Assembly: GCF_003025005.1 (NCBI RefSeq)
Contig: NZ_PVSS01000002.1
Location: forward strand, 124,001 to 188,000
Source of the DNA: Brumimicrobium mesophilum
Lineage (GTDB): Bacteria > Bacteroidota > Bacteroidia > Flavobacteriales_D > Crocinitomicaceae
Direction of reading: 5' to 3'
DNA length: 64,000 bases
The notes under the pieces are model-generated. The model did no database searches, was not told the origin of the DNA, and was given only the letters and a program-made list of their open reading frames with translations. Positions 1 through 7,213 of the stretch are shown piece by piece. Numbering within the stretch: position 1 is the stretch's first letter; each line of letters begins with the position of its first letter. The position numbers and the translations under genes were made by a program.

Positions 1-872
1 GTTATATGTGTGACTTAACTTGCGAACATTGTCACGTTGATGCTGGTCCAGACAGAAAGGAAATTATGACCAAAGAGACCCTTCAACAGGTTTTAGACGT
101 TATTGATATAACAGATGTACATACGGTGGATTTGACTGGTGGAGCTCCAGAAATGAATCCAAATTTTTTGTGGTTGGTGGAAGAGTTAACCAAACGAAAC
201 GTTAAAACTATAGTACGTAGTAATTTAACCATTTTAGTTTCTAATAAGCGTTACAGGACTTATGCAGAGTTTTTTAAGCAGAATAAAGTTGAAGTAATAG
301 CATCTATGCCTTGTTATACTCAAGACAACGTTGATAAACAAAGAGGAGATGGCGTTTTTAATAAATCAATTGAATCCTTAATTATTTTAAATAAATTAGG
401 ATACGGAATGGAAGGTACAGGTTTAAACTTGCATTTAGTTTTTAATCCTGGTGGTGCAAGCTTACCTCCAGAGCAATCTGCATTGGAAAGAGATTATAAA
501 GTAAGATTAAAAGCAGATTGGAACATTGAATTCAATTCCTTGTACACAATAACCAATTTACCAATTTCAAGATACTTAGACTTCCTTTTAGCTGCAAATA
601 AATATGAAAGCTATATGGAAACTTTAATCAGTGCTTATAATCCAGTTGCTGCGGAAAACGTAATGTGTAAAGATACCGTTTCAGTAGATTGGGAAGGATA
701 TTTATATGATTGCGATTTCAATCAAATGTTACAATTGAAAGTACAGGGTGAACGTCAACACATCAGTGAATTTGATGAAGCAGAACTCTTAAAAAGAAAT
801 ATAAAGATTGGACAACATTGTTATGGTTGTACTGCAGGAGCAGGATCAAGCTGTCAAGGAACTACAACTTAA
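1..872 (+). CDS. arsS: ArsS-type radical SAM protein (5' end missing)
   Basis: The reading frame is already open at the window edge, so the N terminus is missing; the first in-frame ATG (position 6) lies inside the radical SAM motif and is not the true start. Visible first is the [4Fe-4S] cluster motif CDLTCEHC (CxxxCxxC) followed by HVDAGPDR, then the TGGAPEMNP segment typical of radical SAM proteins, and at the C terminus a Cys-rich tail (CYGCTAGAGSSCQG) typical of the ArsS family. ArsS enzymes use S-adenosylmethionine chemistry to attach the adenosyl moiety to arsenic on the way to arsenosugars. Some relatives are selenoproteins; here the visible positions are plain Cys codons. The downstream gene is the glycosyltransferase family usually found beside ArsS, which supports the call. 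The in vivo substrate in this organism is inferred, not seen. Confidence 0.85.
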   Translation, partial: YMCDLTCEHCHVDAGPDRKEIMTKETLQQVLDVIDITDVHTVDLTGGAPEMNPNFLWLVEELTKRNVKTIVRSNLTILVSNKRYRTYAEFFKQNKVEVIASMPCYTQDNVDKQRGDGVFNKSIESLIILNKLGYGMEGTGLNLHLVFNPGGASLPPEQSALERDYKVRLKADWNIEFNSLYTITNLPISRYLDFLLAANKYESYMETLISAYNPVAAENVMCKDTVSVDWEGYLYDCDFNQMLQLKVQGERQHISEFDEAELLKRNIKIGQHCYGCTAGAGSSCQGTTT

Positions 873-950
873 AATAACACTTAACACCTTAGTAAACAAA
901 TATTTAAATCAAATCATTAAAACAATTACTTCACCAAATAATTTAAAAGA

Positions 951-1574
951 ATGAATTCTAATAATGCCCTCATTATAATGACAAAAAACCCTGAATTAGG
1001 GAAATGCAAAACAAGATTAGCAAAAACATTAGGTGATGAAAAGGCATTGGAGATTTACATTCAATTGATCGATTACACAGCTGAAATTTCAAAAGAAATT
1101 AAAGCTGATAAATTTATTTATTCCACTGATATATTAACTGATAAAGGACGCTGGGAAAGTTCTAATACTTTCTTCAGCATCCAAAGTCAGGGTGATTTAG
1201 GTGATAGAATGAATAATGCAATTCAGAACGTTTTGGGTCTAGGCTATGAGAAAGTAATAGTTTTGGGATCCGATTGTGCTGAGATAAATGCAGACGATAT
1301 CAGCAATGCATTCGAACAGCTTTCCAATGAGGATTTTATTTTAGGCCCTGCTTTAGATGGAGGGTACTATTTAATTGGAATGAAGAAAGTTAGCCCTACT
1401 CTATTTAAAGAAATGAATTGGAGTACCGAGACTGTTTTGGAGGATACAATTACAAGAATTAATGATAAAAATTCATCCTATTCTTTACTCGAAAGCAAAT
1501 CCGATATAGATTTCGAGGAAGATTTAATGCGTGAAGGCTATGTAGATTTCCAATTGACAATTGATAAATCGTAA
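951..1574 (+). CDS. TIGR04282 / DUF2064 family glycosyltransferase (arsenosugar type)
   Basis: 207 residues, the usual length for this family. The N terminus (IIMTKNPELGKCKTRLAKTLG) is the nucleotide-binding G-x-x-K-T-R-L motif of GT-A-fold nucleotidyl/glycosyl transferases, and LGSDCAEI in mid-protein is the metal-binding DxD-like site; LGPALDGGYYLIG follows and is a family signature. No signal peptide or membrane segment, so cytosolic. The gene starts 78 nt after the ArsS gene on the same strand and is probably in the same transcript. In many Bacteroidota these two genes are neighbours in the arsenosugar (As-sugar) pathway, where this enzyme is proposed to add or process the sugar. It converges on priA, with only 1 nt between stop codons. 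Confidence 0.8.
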   Translation: MNSNNALIIMTKNPELGKCKTRLAKTLGDEKALEIYIQLIDYTAEISKEIKADKFIYSTDILTDKGRWESSNTFFSIQSQGDLGDRMNNAIQNVLGLGYEKVIVLGSDCAEINADDISNAFEQLSNEDFILGPALDGGYYLIGMKKVSPTLFKEMNWSTETVLEDTITRINDKNSSYSLLESKSDIDFEEDLMREGYVDFQLTIDKS

Positions 1575-1575
1575 T

Positions 1576-4059
1576 TTAAGAAGGGTCTACGTCAATTATC
1601 AACCTTACAGATTTATTATGAGCTAGACTATAAAATTCATCAATCTTCTTTTGCAATAGCTTTTTCACCTTCTTATTTGAAGCATCCCGCTCTACTTTCA
1701 ATCGAATTACCTTCAAATAACTGTTTTGAATCCTTTTTACAACAGGAAACTCAGGTCCCAAAACACGACTTCCAAAGACTTGTTTCATTCGATCAGCTAA
1801 ATCAGCAGCCATCATATCCAACTTATTTGGATCCTTATGCTTTAGAGTCAAATTAATCATTTTATAAAATGGTGGATAAAAATAATTCTTTCGCTCAATT
1901 AGTTCATTTTTATATAACCCCATGTAATCGTGATTGATCACATGTTGAATAATCCAATGATCTGGATCGTAAGTCTGAATTACTACAGTACCCCGCTTAG
2001 TTTTTCTACCGGACCTACCAGCAACTTGTGACATCAATTGATAACTGCGTTCAAACGCTCTAAAATCTGGTCTGTTCAACATCATGTCTGCATCCAAAAT
2101 ACCCACAAGACTTACATTATCGAAATCCAAACCTTTGGTAACCATCTGTGTACCAACAAGAATATCAATTTTTCTTTCATCGAAGTCATTCAAAATATTT
2201 TCATAACTATTTTTCTGTCTCGTTGTATCTAAATCCAAACGTTGAACACGAACTCCTGGTAATATTATTGATAATTCATCTTCGATTTTCTCTGTACCAA
2301 AACCAATCATTTTAAGTCGATTACTTTGGCATTTCGGACAAGCACCAACAGGTGGAGTGAAATAACTACAGTAATGACATTTTAAAATATTCGTATTCTT
2401 GTGATACGTCAATGAAACATCACAATTTTTACAATTTGGATTCCAACCACAAACTTCACAAGCCCAAACGGGATTATATCCTCTCCTATTTTGAAAAAGA
2501 ATGATTTGCTCCTTGTTTTCGAGCGCCTTTTTCATGTGTTCAACCAAGAAACCTGAGAAATCTGATTGCATGGTTTTCTGCTGCTTCTCCTTCTTAATAT
2601 TTGCAGTAAAAATTTCAGGCATTTGCAAATCTCCAAAACGTTTATCAAGTTTCACCAAACCATATTTACCTTCTTCGGCATTAAAATAGGTTTCCATTGC
2701 AGGAGTGGCAGAACCTAAAAGCACTTTTGCATCGTGAAAAGCACGTAAAACAATCGCTGTATCTCGACCATTGTATCTTGGACTTGGGTCATATTGCTTA
2801 AATGAGGATTCATGTTCCTCATCAACGATTATCAATCCTAAATTTTTAAAAGGAAGAAAAACAGAACTTCTTGCTCCTAAAACTATTTGAAATTTTGTGG
2901 TATCGTTATTCAATAAAGAATTCCAAATTTCAACGCGTTCATTTTGATTAAATCGAGAATGATAAACACCAATTTTATCACCAAAATATTTTTGCAAACG
3001 TTGAATCAATTGAGTTGTTAAAGCTATTTCTGGAAGTAAGAACAAAACTTGTTGACCTTTATCCAATTGTTCTTGAATTAGCTCTACATAAACTTCTGTC
3101 TTTCCAGATCCCGTAACACCATGCAATAATGTTACATCTTTTTCAATAAATGATTCTCGAATTTCATCTAAAGCACGTTGCTGATCTGGAGATAATTTTT
3201 TAAACGCGGAATCAGCTTCATCTCTCTCCGTTAAACGAGAAATTTCCAAGCGTTTTATTTCCAGAATCCCATCTTTATCCAAAGTATTAAATGACGAAGC
3301 TGAAGCTCCTTTCTCAACTAATTCTGATCTTAAAACTGGTTTAGAAACACCTTGTTTAAAACCGCCCATCTGCATGTAAGTCAGGATTGCATCCAATTGC
3401 TTCTTCTTGCGTTTGTCTTCGCTGTAAACTTCAATAAGCGCTTTGAGCTGTTCGTCAGACTGATATTCTTTTGCTAATTCAACAAAAAGTTGTGTTTTAG
3501 GAGCGTATTTTTGCTTTAAATCTTCCTGTGTAATTACCACGCGTTTTTCAATAAGGGCTTTTATTACAGGTTGGATAGTTTTTATTCCTAAGATTTCAGA
3601 AATCTCCTTTAAATCTAATTCACTTTGAACTTCAAGAGCTTCCACAACTTGATATTCTTTATCTGTCAAGATATCAAGATTTCCTTCGTATTCCGGATGA
3701 ATCAAGACCTTAGTTTCACTTCCTAATTTGAAATTAGAAGGTAAAGCGGCGTTCATCACATCTCCAAGTGGTGCCATGTAATATTCTGAAATCCAATTCC
3801 ATAATTTAAATTGTTTCCCCGTAATTATTGGGAATTCATCCAAAACAGCTTCAACATATTTTGATTGATATCCAACAGGAACAACCTCGTGAATTTTCAC
3901 AATAATACCTGTTTGCAGTTTTGATCTTCCAAACGGTACTACTACCCTAACACCCGTTTTAATGTGGTCATTCATCTCGAATGGAACACGGTAGGTAAAA
4001 GCATTATTAATTGGAACTGGTAGAATCACGTCTACAAAATATGTCTTTCTTTCTTCCAC
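1576..4059 (-). CDS. priA: Primosomal protein N' (replication restart helicase PriA)
   Basis: 827 residues, typical PriA length. The N-terminal third is the 3'-DNA-binding domain (VILPVPINNAFTYRVP). The superfamily 2 helicase core shows Walker A GVTGSGKTEVYVE, DEEH as Walker B, LGSATPAMET (motif III), and the C-terminal helicase motifs MVTKGLDFDNV and QVAGRSGR. Between them sits the zinc-binding region with paired cysteines (CEVCGWNPNCKNC and CHYCSYF...CPKC). PriA reloads the replisome at collapsed forks. The start is GTG at 4059; a TAACTTTG -7 box lies only 4 nt upstream, so the transcript may be leaderless. It converges on the upstream arsenosugar pair with a 1-nt gap, leaving no room for a dedicated terminator between them. 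Confidence 0.97.
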   Translation of the reverse strand: MEERKTYFVDVILPVPINNAFTYRVPFEMNDHIKTGVRVVVPFGRSKLQTGIIVKIHEVVPVGYQSKYVEAVLDEFPIITGKQFKLWNWISEYYMAPLGDVMNAALPSNFKLGSETKVLIHPEYEGNLDILTDKEYQVVEALEVQSELDLKEISEILGIKTIQPVIKALIEKRVVITQEDLKQKYAPKTQLFVELAKEYQSDEQLKALIEVYSEDKRKKKQLDAILTYMQMGGFKQGVSKPVLRSELVEKGASASSFNTLDKDGILEIKRLEISRLTERDEADSAFKKLSPDQQRALDEIRESFIEKDVTLLHGVTGSGKTEVYVELIQEQLDKGQQVLFLLPEIALTTQLIQRLQKYFGDKIGVYHSRFNQNERVEIWNSLLNNDTTKFQIVLGARSSVFLPFKNLGLIIVDEEHESSFKQYDPSPRYNGRDTAIVLRAFHDAKVLLGSATPAMETYFNAEEGKYGLVKLDKRFGDLQMPEIFTANIKKEKQQKTMQSDFSGFLVEHMKKALENKEQIILFQNRRGYNPVWACEVCGWNPNCKNCDVSLTYHKNTNILKCHYCSYFTPPVGACPKCQSNRLKMIGFGTEKIEDELSIILPGVRVQRLDLDTTRQKNSYENILNDFDERKIDILVGTQMVTKGLDFDNVSLVGILDADMMLNRPDFRAFERSYQLMSQVAGRSGRKTKRGTVVIQTYDPDHWIIQHVINHDYMGLYKNELIERKNYFYPPFYKMINLTLKHKDPNKLDMMAADLADRMKQVFGSRVLGPEFPVVKRIQNSYLKVIRLKVERDASNKKVKKLLQKKIDEFYSLAHNKSVRLIIDVDPS

Positions 4060-4063
4060 GATT

Positions 4064-4071
4064 CAAAGTTA
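4064..4071 (-). promoter_or_regulatory. -7 promoter box of priA (TAACTTTG)
   Basis: On the minus strand TAACTTTG matches the Bacteroidota -7 consensus TAnnTTTG. It ends 4 nt before the GTG start codon, so transcription would begin at or beside the start codon. I found no TTG at the usual 19-nt spacing upstream, so only half of the promoter is supported. Confidence 0.5.
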
Positions 4072-4182
4072 AGAATGAAGCGGGGATATCGAGGCGAATG
4101 ATTGAAAAATTTATTTAATTAGAACATTATCGATGATTAAACTTTAATTGAAAAAATAACATTTATTTTAAATTCTTATTCA

Positions 4183-4212
4183 TTGAATATCTCTCAAACT
4201 TCCTTATCTTTG
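4183..4212 (+). promoter_or_regulatory. ssrA promoter (TTG-N19-TATCTTTG)
   Basis: A TTG -33 element at 4183-4185, a 19-nt spacer and TATCTTTG at 4205-4212 make a near-perfect Bacteroidota housekeeping promoter. Transcription should start around 4217-4220, about ten bases before the mature 5' end of tmRNA at 4229, which fits normal 5' trimming by RNase P. Confidence 0.85.
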
Positions 4213-4228
4213 TAGAACTAAATTAAAT

Positions 4229-4629
4229 GGGGCTGACCTGGATTTGACAGCAACTGCATCTAATTAGTATAAGCATGTCGAGCCATGTGGTGAGTCTCGT
4301 TAATCTCTGGTCACACACGATAATTGACAACACGTCATATAATCTTGCAGCATAATAACCTCAGGTTATTAGCTTAATCCACTCCGAAGCACAGTAAGAG
4401 GGACAAGTTTCTCGCCAGTTCTCCCGTCTCATGAGCGCTGGACCCCGAGAAATCAACAATTTGAGAATAGTTTGTAAACGGCTTCTGTTTACTTGCGAAT
4501 TTTAACGAAGATAAGTTATGGCAAGGGTGTTTGTGTCCGTTCCATAATCGAAAACCCAATCATAAACTAAACATGTAGAAGGCTGACTATTTCATTGTTT
4601 GGACGAGGGTTCGAACCCCTCCAGCTCCA
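4229..4629 (+). ncRNA. ssrA: Transfer-messenger RNA (tmRNA)
   Basis: The 5' end GGGGCTGACCTGGATTTGAC and the 3' end GGGTTCGAACCCCTCCAGCTCCA form the alanyl tRNA-like domain: GGGGCTG pairs with CAGCTCC (one G-U), and the T arm is GGGTTCGAACCC-like. The mature RNA is about 401 nt; the genome does not encode a full CCA after the discriminator A at 4629. The tag frame ends ...TAT AAT CTT GCA GCA TAA TAA at 4338-4358, giving a tag ending YNLAA, probably DNTSYNLAA with resume codon GAC at 4326. The stop codons form the foot of a perfect hairpin (TAATAACC / GGTTATTA, 4353-4371), the expected helix 5. tmRNA with SmpB rescues stalled ribosomes and marks the product for proteolysis. The precise resume codon is inferred. 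Confidence 0.96.
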
Positions 4630-4649
4630 CAAGATTAAATTAGAAAATG

Positions 4650-4680
4650 AACTCTCCAATTTTATGGGGAGTTTTTTTTT
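4650..4680 (+). terminator. Rho-independent terminator of ssrA
   Basis: AACTCTCC (4650-4657) pairs with GGGGAGTT (4666-4673) across an 8-nt loop and is followed by an unbroken T tract to 4680. It lies 20 nt after the mature tmRNA end. Confidence 0.9.
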
Positions 4681-4766
4681 GAAAGGAAACTGGGTGAGAA
4701 GTTTATGCTGAGCGACTTTAGGAGTCGAAGTAAACCCCTCCAGCTCCACAAAACAAAATTGAAAAG

Positions 4767-4796
4767 AAACTCTCTGAACTCAGGGAGTTTTTTTTT
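4767..4796 (+). terminator. Second terminator-like hairpin (copy in repeat unit 2)
   Basis: AAACTCTCTG (4767-4776) pairs with CAGGGAGTTT (4781-4790), a 10-bp stem with one wobble and a 4-nt loop, followed by T9. It occupies the same place in repeat unit 2 as the ssrA terminator does in unit 1 and may act as a back-up terminator. Confidence 0.8.
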
Positions 4797-4850
4797 GTTA
4801 AGAATATCTCGGTGAGAAGTTTGCACTGAGTAACGACAAGAGTCGAATGT

Positions 4851-5166
4851 GACAATTAGTGGGAAATACTTGTATCGTTCCACGTCAGCTCGAGTGAATA
4901 TCACAGTAAAACGGAGATATTTGTATCGAGAACACCCTACCTCCTTCAAACCAGCAATGCTTTTCAATAAACTTAAGAAAAAATAAAACAGCTTTAAACA
5001 AGAGCTATTTCAATTTTGAACTAGTGTAAATTTCTGTCTCCTTTTTACGCTTAATCAAAACTGTGTTCTTCATTTTATGAGGAGTTTTTTGGATGAAAAT
5101 CGGAGTAAGCAATATAGAATTAATTTCTCTGTAAACAAAAAGCCAATTCACTACTCGAAACCTACT
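4851..5166. other. Gene-free region after the ssrA repeats
   Basis: No credible coding sequence. It contains the third, decayed terminator-like remnant at about 5060-5090 (CTTCA/TGAGG stem and T6) and a weak AGCT...AGCT inverted repeat near 4990-5005. The open frames that cross this stretch on the minus strand also run through the tmRNA repeats and are not real genes. Confidence 0.6.
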
Positions 5167-5511
5167 CTAGTTCTCCAAATAAAAAGGATTATCCTCCAAA
5201 TCTGTTACTATCGAACTAAAATGGAATTTAAAAAACTTCGTAAATAACTCCCAAGTTAATTCCATTGGCCAATCTTCGTCATCTGTTGAGATATCAAAAA
5301 GCTCACTTTCGAATATAAATTCCCAATAATTTTCTAAAGCTTCTTTTGCATCTCCTTGAAAACTTTCTTCAGCAATTAAATATGTGTTGTATTCTTGGTA
5401 ATGGTCCTCATTTGTTGGATCCTCTGGGAACACTGTGTTTGCCCAGTCAAAAAATGCTTGTTTCGGAATGATTAAAACTGCATTCCTATTTATTGTGATT
5501 GGCTCGTTCAT
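5167..5511 (-). CDS. Conserved hypothetical small acidic protein
   Basis: 114 residues starting at an ATG with MNEPITINRNAVLIIPKQAF. It is acidic and rich in aromatic residues (ELTWELFTKFFKFHF near the C terminus), with no signal peptide or membrane helix, so probably cytosolic. I do not recognise a characterised family; the opening NRNAVLIIPKQAFFDW resembles small uncharacterised proteins seen in Bacteroidota, often beside unrelated genes. It reads in the same direction as the DUF3307/SatD pair, 52 nt downstream of the DUF3307 stop codon, so it could be co-transcribed with them. No function is assigned. Confidence 0.7.
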   Translation of the reverse strand: MNEPITINRNAVLIIPKQAFFDWANTVFPEDPTNEDHYQEYNTYLIAEESFQGDAKEALENYWEFIFESELFDISTDDEDWPMELTWELFTKFFKFHFSSIVTDLEDNPFYLEN

Positions 5512-5563
5512 ATTTTACTCGGTCTTTATCAGTAATTAAAACGTAAATCTACTTATTATTTTT

Positions 5564-6292
5564 CTACAACTCTGACAATCCAATCACAATTCTCAACCAA
5601 TTATAACCTACTCCAATCATTATGGCAAACCCGAAACTCAAAAGTGTTCCGATCAAAACATATTCTGTAAGATTTCTATCTTTTGAATTGGTTAAATCTC
5701 CAAATCTGAAAATTGATTTTGCTCCCAACAGAAATCCTATACCCGCCCAGAAATTTAATATGATAAATCCAAAGATGAATAAACGCTCTAACATTCCGAT
5801 ATATGCTCCAGCATTTTTAAGAGATTTTCCATCTTTCTGCATCGGTCCCCATTTCGAAATGAGCACGCGCATTAAGATTGAAGTGACCACAGTAACCAAT
5901 AAAACAGCTACTGCCAAGAGTAATATTTGAGGATAGTATATTTCAAGTTTATTAAAATTGTAGGGCGCATAATATTGAACAACACCCAAAATTACAGCTA
6001 AATGCAAAAATTGATCGATAAAAAAGAGGGAGATATTATTCCATTTCTTTTCGGCATACAACTTTCCAATATCTATCACAAAATGTGAAAGCAAAACGAT
6101 TAATATTCCCAACCAATAGCTAAAATCAAATTGTAAAGCAAGAATTAAAAATAATCCATGTATCAAAATATGTAAATACAATTTTGGCGATTTTAACTTG
6201 AACTTTCTTTTATTCTTCACCCATTTATCCGACTGAAAAACAAAATCTCCCAAAATATGCGCCAATAAAAATTTTAGTGTCAGTACAATCAT
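5564..6292 (-). CDS. DUF3307 multi-spanning membrane protein
   Basis: 242 residues. The N terminus LKFLLAHILGDFVFQSDKWV with the following HILIHGLFLIL and LLSHFVIDIGKLY is the DUF3307 signature: conserved His, Asp and Gln residues set in the first membrane helices. About six to seven hydrophobic helices are visible. Function is unknown; the buried polar residues are reminiscent of membrane metal-dependent enzymes, but that is speculation. Its start codon overlaps the satD stop by 4 bp (ATGA), so it is translationally coupled to SatD. That pairing is a recurrent gene order in Bacteroidota and Firmicutes, which implies the two proteins act together. Confidence 0.85.
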   Translation of the reverse strand: MIVLTLKFLLAHILGDFVFQSDKWVKNKRKFKLKSPKLYLHILIHGLFLILALQFDFSYWLGILIVLLSHFVIDIGKLYAEKKWNNISLFFIDQFLHLAVILGVVQYYAPYNFNKLEIYYPQILLLAVAVLLVTVVTSILMRVLISKWGPMQKDGKSLKNAGAYIGMLERLFIFGFIILNFWAGIGFLLGAKSIFRFGDLTNSKDRNLTEYVLIGTLLSFGFAIMIGVGYNWLRIVIGLSEL

Positions 6293-6888
6293 AACTTAGT
6301 TATTTCATCTTTATAATAATTTAGTAATTTTTGTATCTCGTCAAACCCTCCTCTTTTTAACGCTATACTAATATTACTTTGACTTTTATCTAAAATTCTC
6401 GCCATCTCCAATTGAGTCATTTCAGGATTTTCTATACTTATTTGAATAATTTCTGAAGAAAGAGGTGTCCAATCATTCATCGATAATCCAGCAAGAGAAA
6501 ACATCACATTCATTGTTTTATCAAAACTTTTTGAAGCTGATTTTATCATTAAAAGATCTTTCTTCAAATTCTCAAAACATTCTCCTGAGCGTAAAAATGC
6601 AGAGCCATTCGATTCTGTAATCTTTGGAGCATCGTACTCTACTTCACCTATTCCAATTGACATTCGAACATCTAATTCTTTAAATTTCTTGATCTGTGAC
6701 TTTAGAAGAATTGTTGCAGTTAATGCATTCTCAGGTTCAACTTTCAATTGAAAACTATCTCCTCTATAAATTTCCCAATCCTTGGGTTCTTGGCCAAATA
6801 AGTTTAATTTTTGCTTGAGCTCCAATATCCACTTTTCAGCTTCTACAGCCCTAGAATTAACAATATCCCCTGTTATTACTGCTTTCAT
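6289..6888 (-). CDS. satD: SatD-family protein, cyclase-like domain plus HTH
   Basis: 199 residues from ATG at 6888. A longer frame from a TTG at 6921 exists but would begin inside operator copy 1 and upstream of the likely transcription start, so the ATG is chosen. The opening MKAVITGDIVNSR and the later YRGDSFQL and RMSIGIGEV define SatD. D8 and D44 sit 36 residues apart, and the GIGEV strand at 78-83 follows; this layout resembles the metal-binding Asp pair and the GIHxGEV motif of class III nucleotidyl cyclases, although no SatD activity is established. Residues about 155-182 (MTQLEMARILDKSQSNISIALKRG) form a helix-turn-helix. The gene overlaps the DUF3307 gene by 4 bp and is preceded by a five-copy operator array, suggesting autoregulation. 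Confidence 0.85.
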   Translation of the reverse strand: MKAVITGDIVNSRAVEAEKWILELKQKLNLFGQEPKDWEIYRGDSFQLKVEPENALTATILLKSQIKKFKELDVRMSIGIGEVEYDAPKITESNGSAFLRSGECFENLKKDLLMIKSASKSFDKTMNVMFSLAGLSMNDWTPLSSEIIQISIENPEMTQLEMARILDKSQSNISIALKRGGFDEIQKLLNYYKDEITKL

Positions 6889-6908
6889 TTCTAATTCATC
6901 ATTGTGTT

Positions 6909-6940
6909 CAAATATACTCAAATTTAAGTATATTGACCAA
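6909..6940 (-). promoter_or_regulatory. Promoter of the satD-DUF3307 operon
   Basis: On the minus strand TATATTTG (6916-6909) matches the -7 consensus, and a TTG lies at 6940-6938 with a 21-nt spacer, slightly long. The -7 box ends 20 nt before the satD ATG. Operator copy 1 covers the spacer and half of the -7 box, so a protein bound there should block polymerase. Confidence 0.7.
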
Positions 6941-7044
6941 TATACTCATTTTTAGGTATATTGTCAATTATACTCATTTTCGGGTATATTTACAAATATA
7001 CTCGTTTTTAGGTATATTCACGATTATACTCATTTTTGAGAATA
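6913..7044. promoter_or_regulatory. Array of five palindromic operator-like repeats, 28-bp period
   Basis: Five 20-bp motifs with consensus TATACTCATTTTTAGGTATA begin at 6913, 6941, 6969, 6997 and 7025, each exactly 28 bp from the next. The outer arms are TATAC/GTATA (the last copy is weaker, ending GAATA). The 8-bp gaps vary in sequence, which argues that the spacing rather than the whole unit is selected. A sixth, diverged copy stands alone at 7099-7118. The array overlaps the satD promoter and separates it from uvrB. The obvious candidate binder is the helix-turn-helix at the SatD C terminus; this is inference. Confidence 0.85.
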
Positions 7045-7201
7045 TTATTTATCGAGAAACGATTCGCAAATAAATAAACCTAAGAATGACGAATTAAATA
7101 TACTCAAACTAAAGCATACTGAACTAAATCTTCATTAAAAAGAGATAAAAAGAAAGCGGTGCTTTGACATCACACCACACTATTAACTGCTAAAAAATTT
7201 T

Positions 7202-7209
7202 TATGTTTG
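7202..7209 (+). promoter_or_regulatory. -7 promoter box of uvrB (TATGTTTG)
   Basis: TATGTTTG matches TAnnTTTG and ends 4 nt before the uvrB ATG, the same geometry as at priA and recF. No TTG is present 19 nt upstream. The transcript would be leaderless or nearly so. Confidence 0.5.
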
Positions 7210-7213
7210 TAAT

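Larger units (their letters stand above)
4614..4850 (+). repeat. Tandem direct repeat of the tmRNA 3' end plus terminator
   Basis: A unit of about 119 bp is present twice. AACCCCTCCAGCTCCACAA is identical at 4614-4632 (the true tmRNA end) and 4733-4751. Each copy is followed by a terminator hairpin with T tract (4650-4680 and 4767-4796) and then by GGTGAGAAGTTT (4693 and 4811) and an AGTCGAA segment. A shorter third remnant is visible at 5072-5090 (ATTTTATGAGGAG plus six T). Copy 2 lacks the rest of the tRNA-like domain, so it cannot be a second tmRNA. Duplicated tRNA or tmRNA 3' ends are the classical footprint of site-specific integration at ssrA, but no integrase gene is present in the window. 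Confidence 0.8.

Noticed and set aside
4733-4751. Second tmRNA or tRNA gene
   Set aside because: Only the last 19 bases of the tRNA-like domain are repeated; the D arm, tag region and 5' acceptor half are absent.
4374-4967. Open reading frames on the minus strand across and after ssrA
   Set aside because: They read through the tmRNA gene, its terminators and the repeat units; the composition is that of structured RNA and its duplications, not protein.
6889-6921. Longer SatD start at TTG 6921
   Set aside because: It would begin within operator copy 1 and upstream of the predicted transcription start; the ATG at 6888 matches the SatD N terminus MKAVITGD.
6913-7044. Possible CRISPR array (regular 28-bp repeats upstream of satD)
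   Set aside because: The repeat is 20 bp, palindromic and AT-rich and the gap is only 8 bp, far too short for spacers; no cas genes nearby. It fits an operator array.
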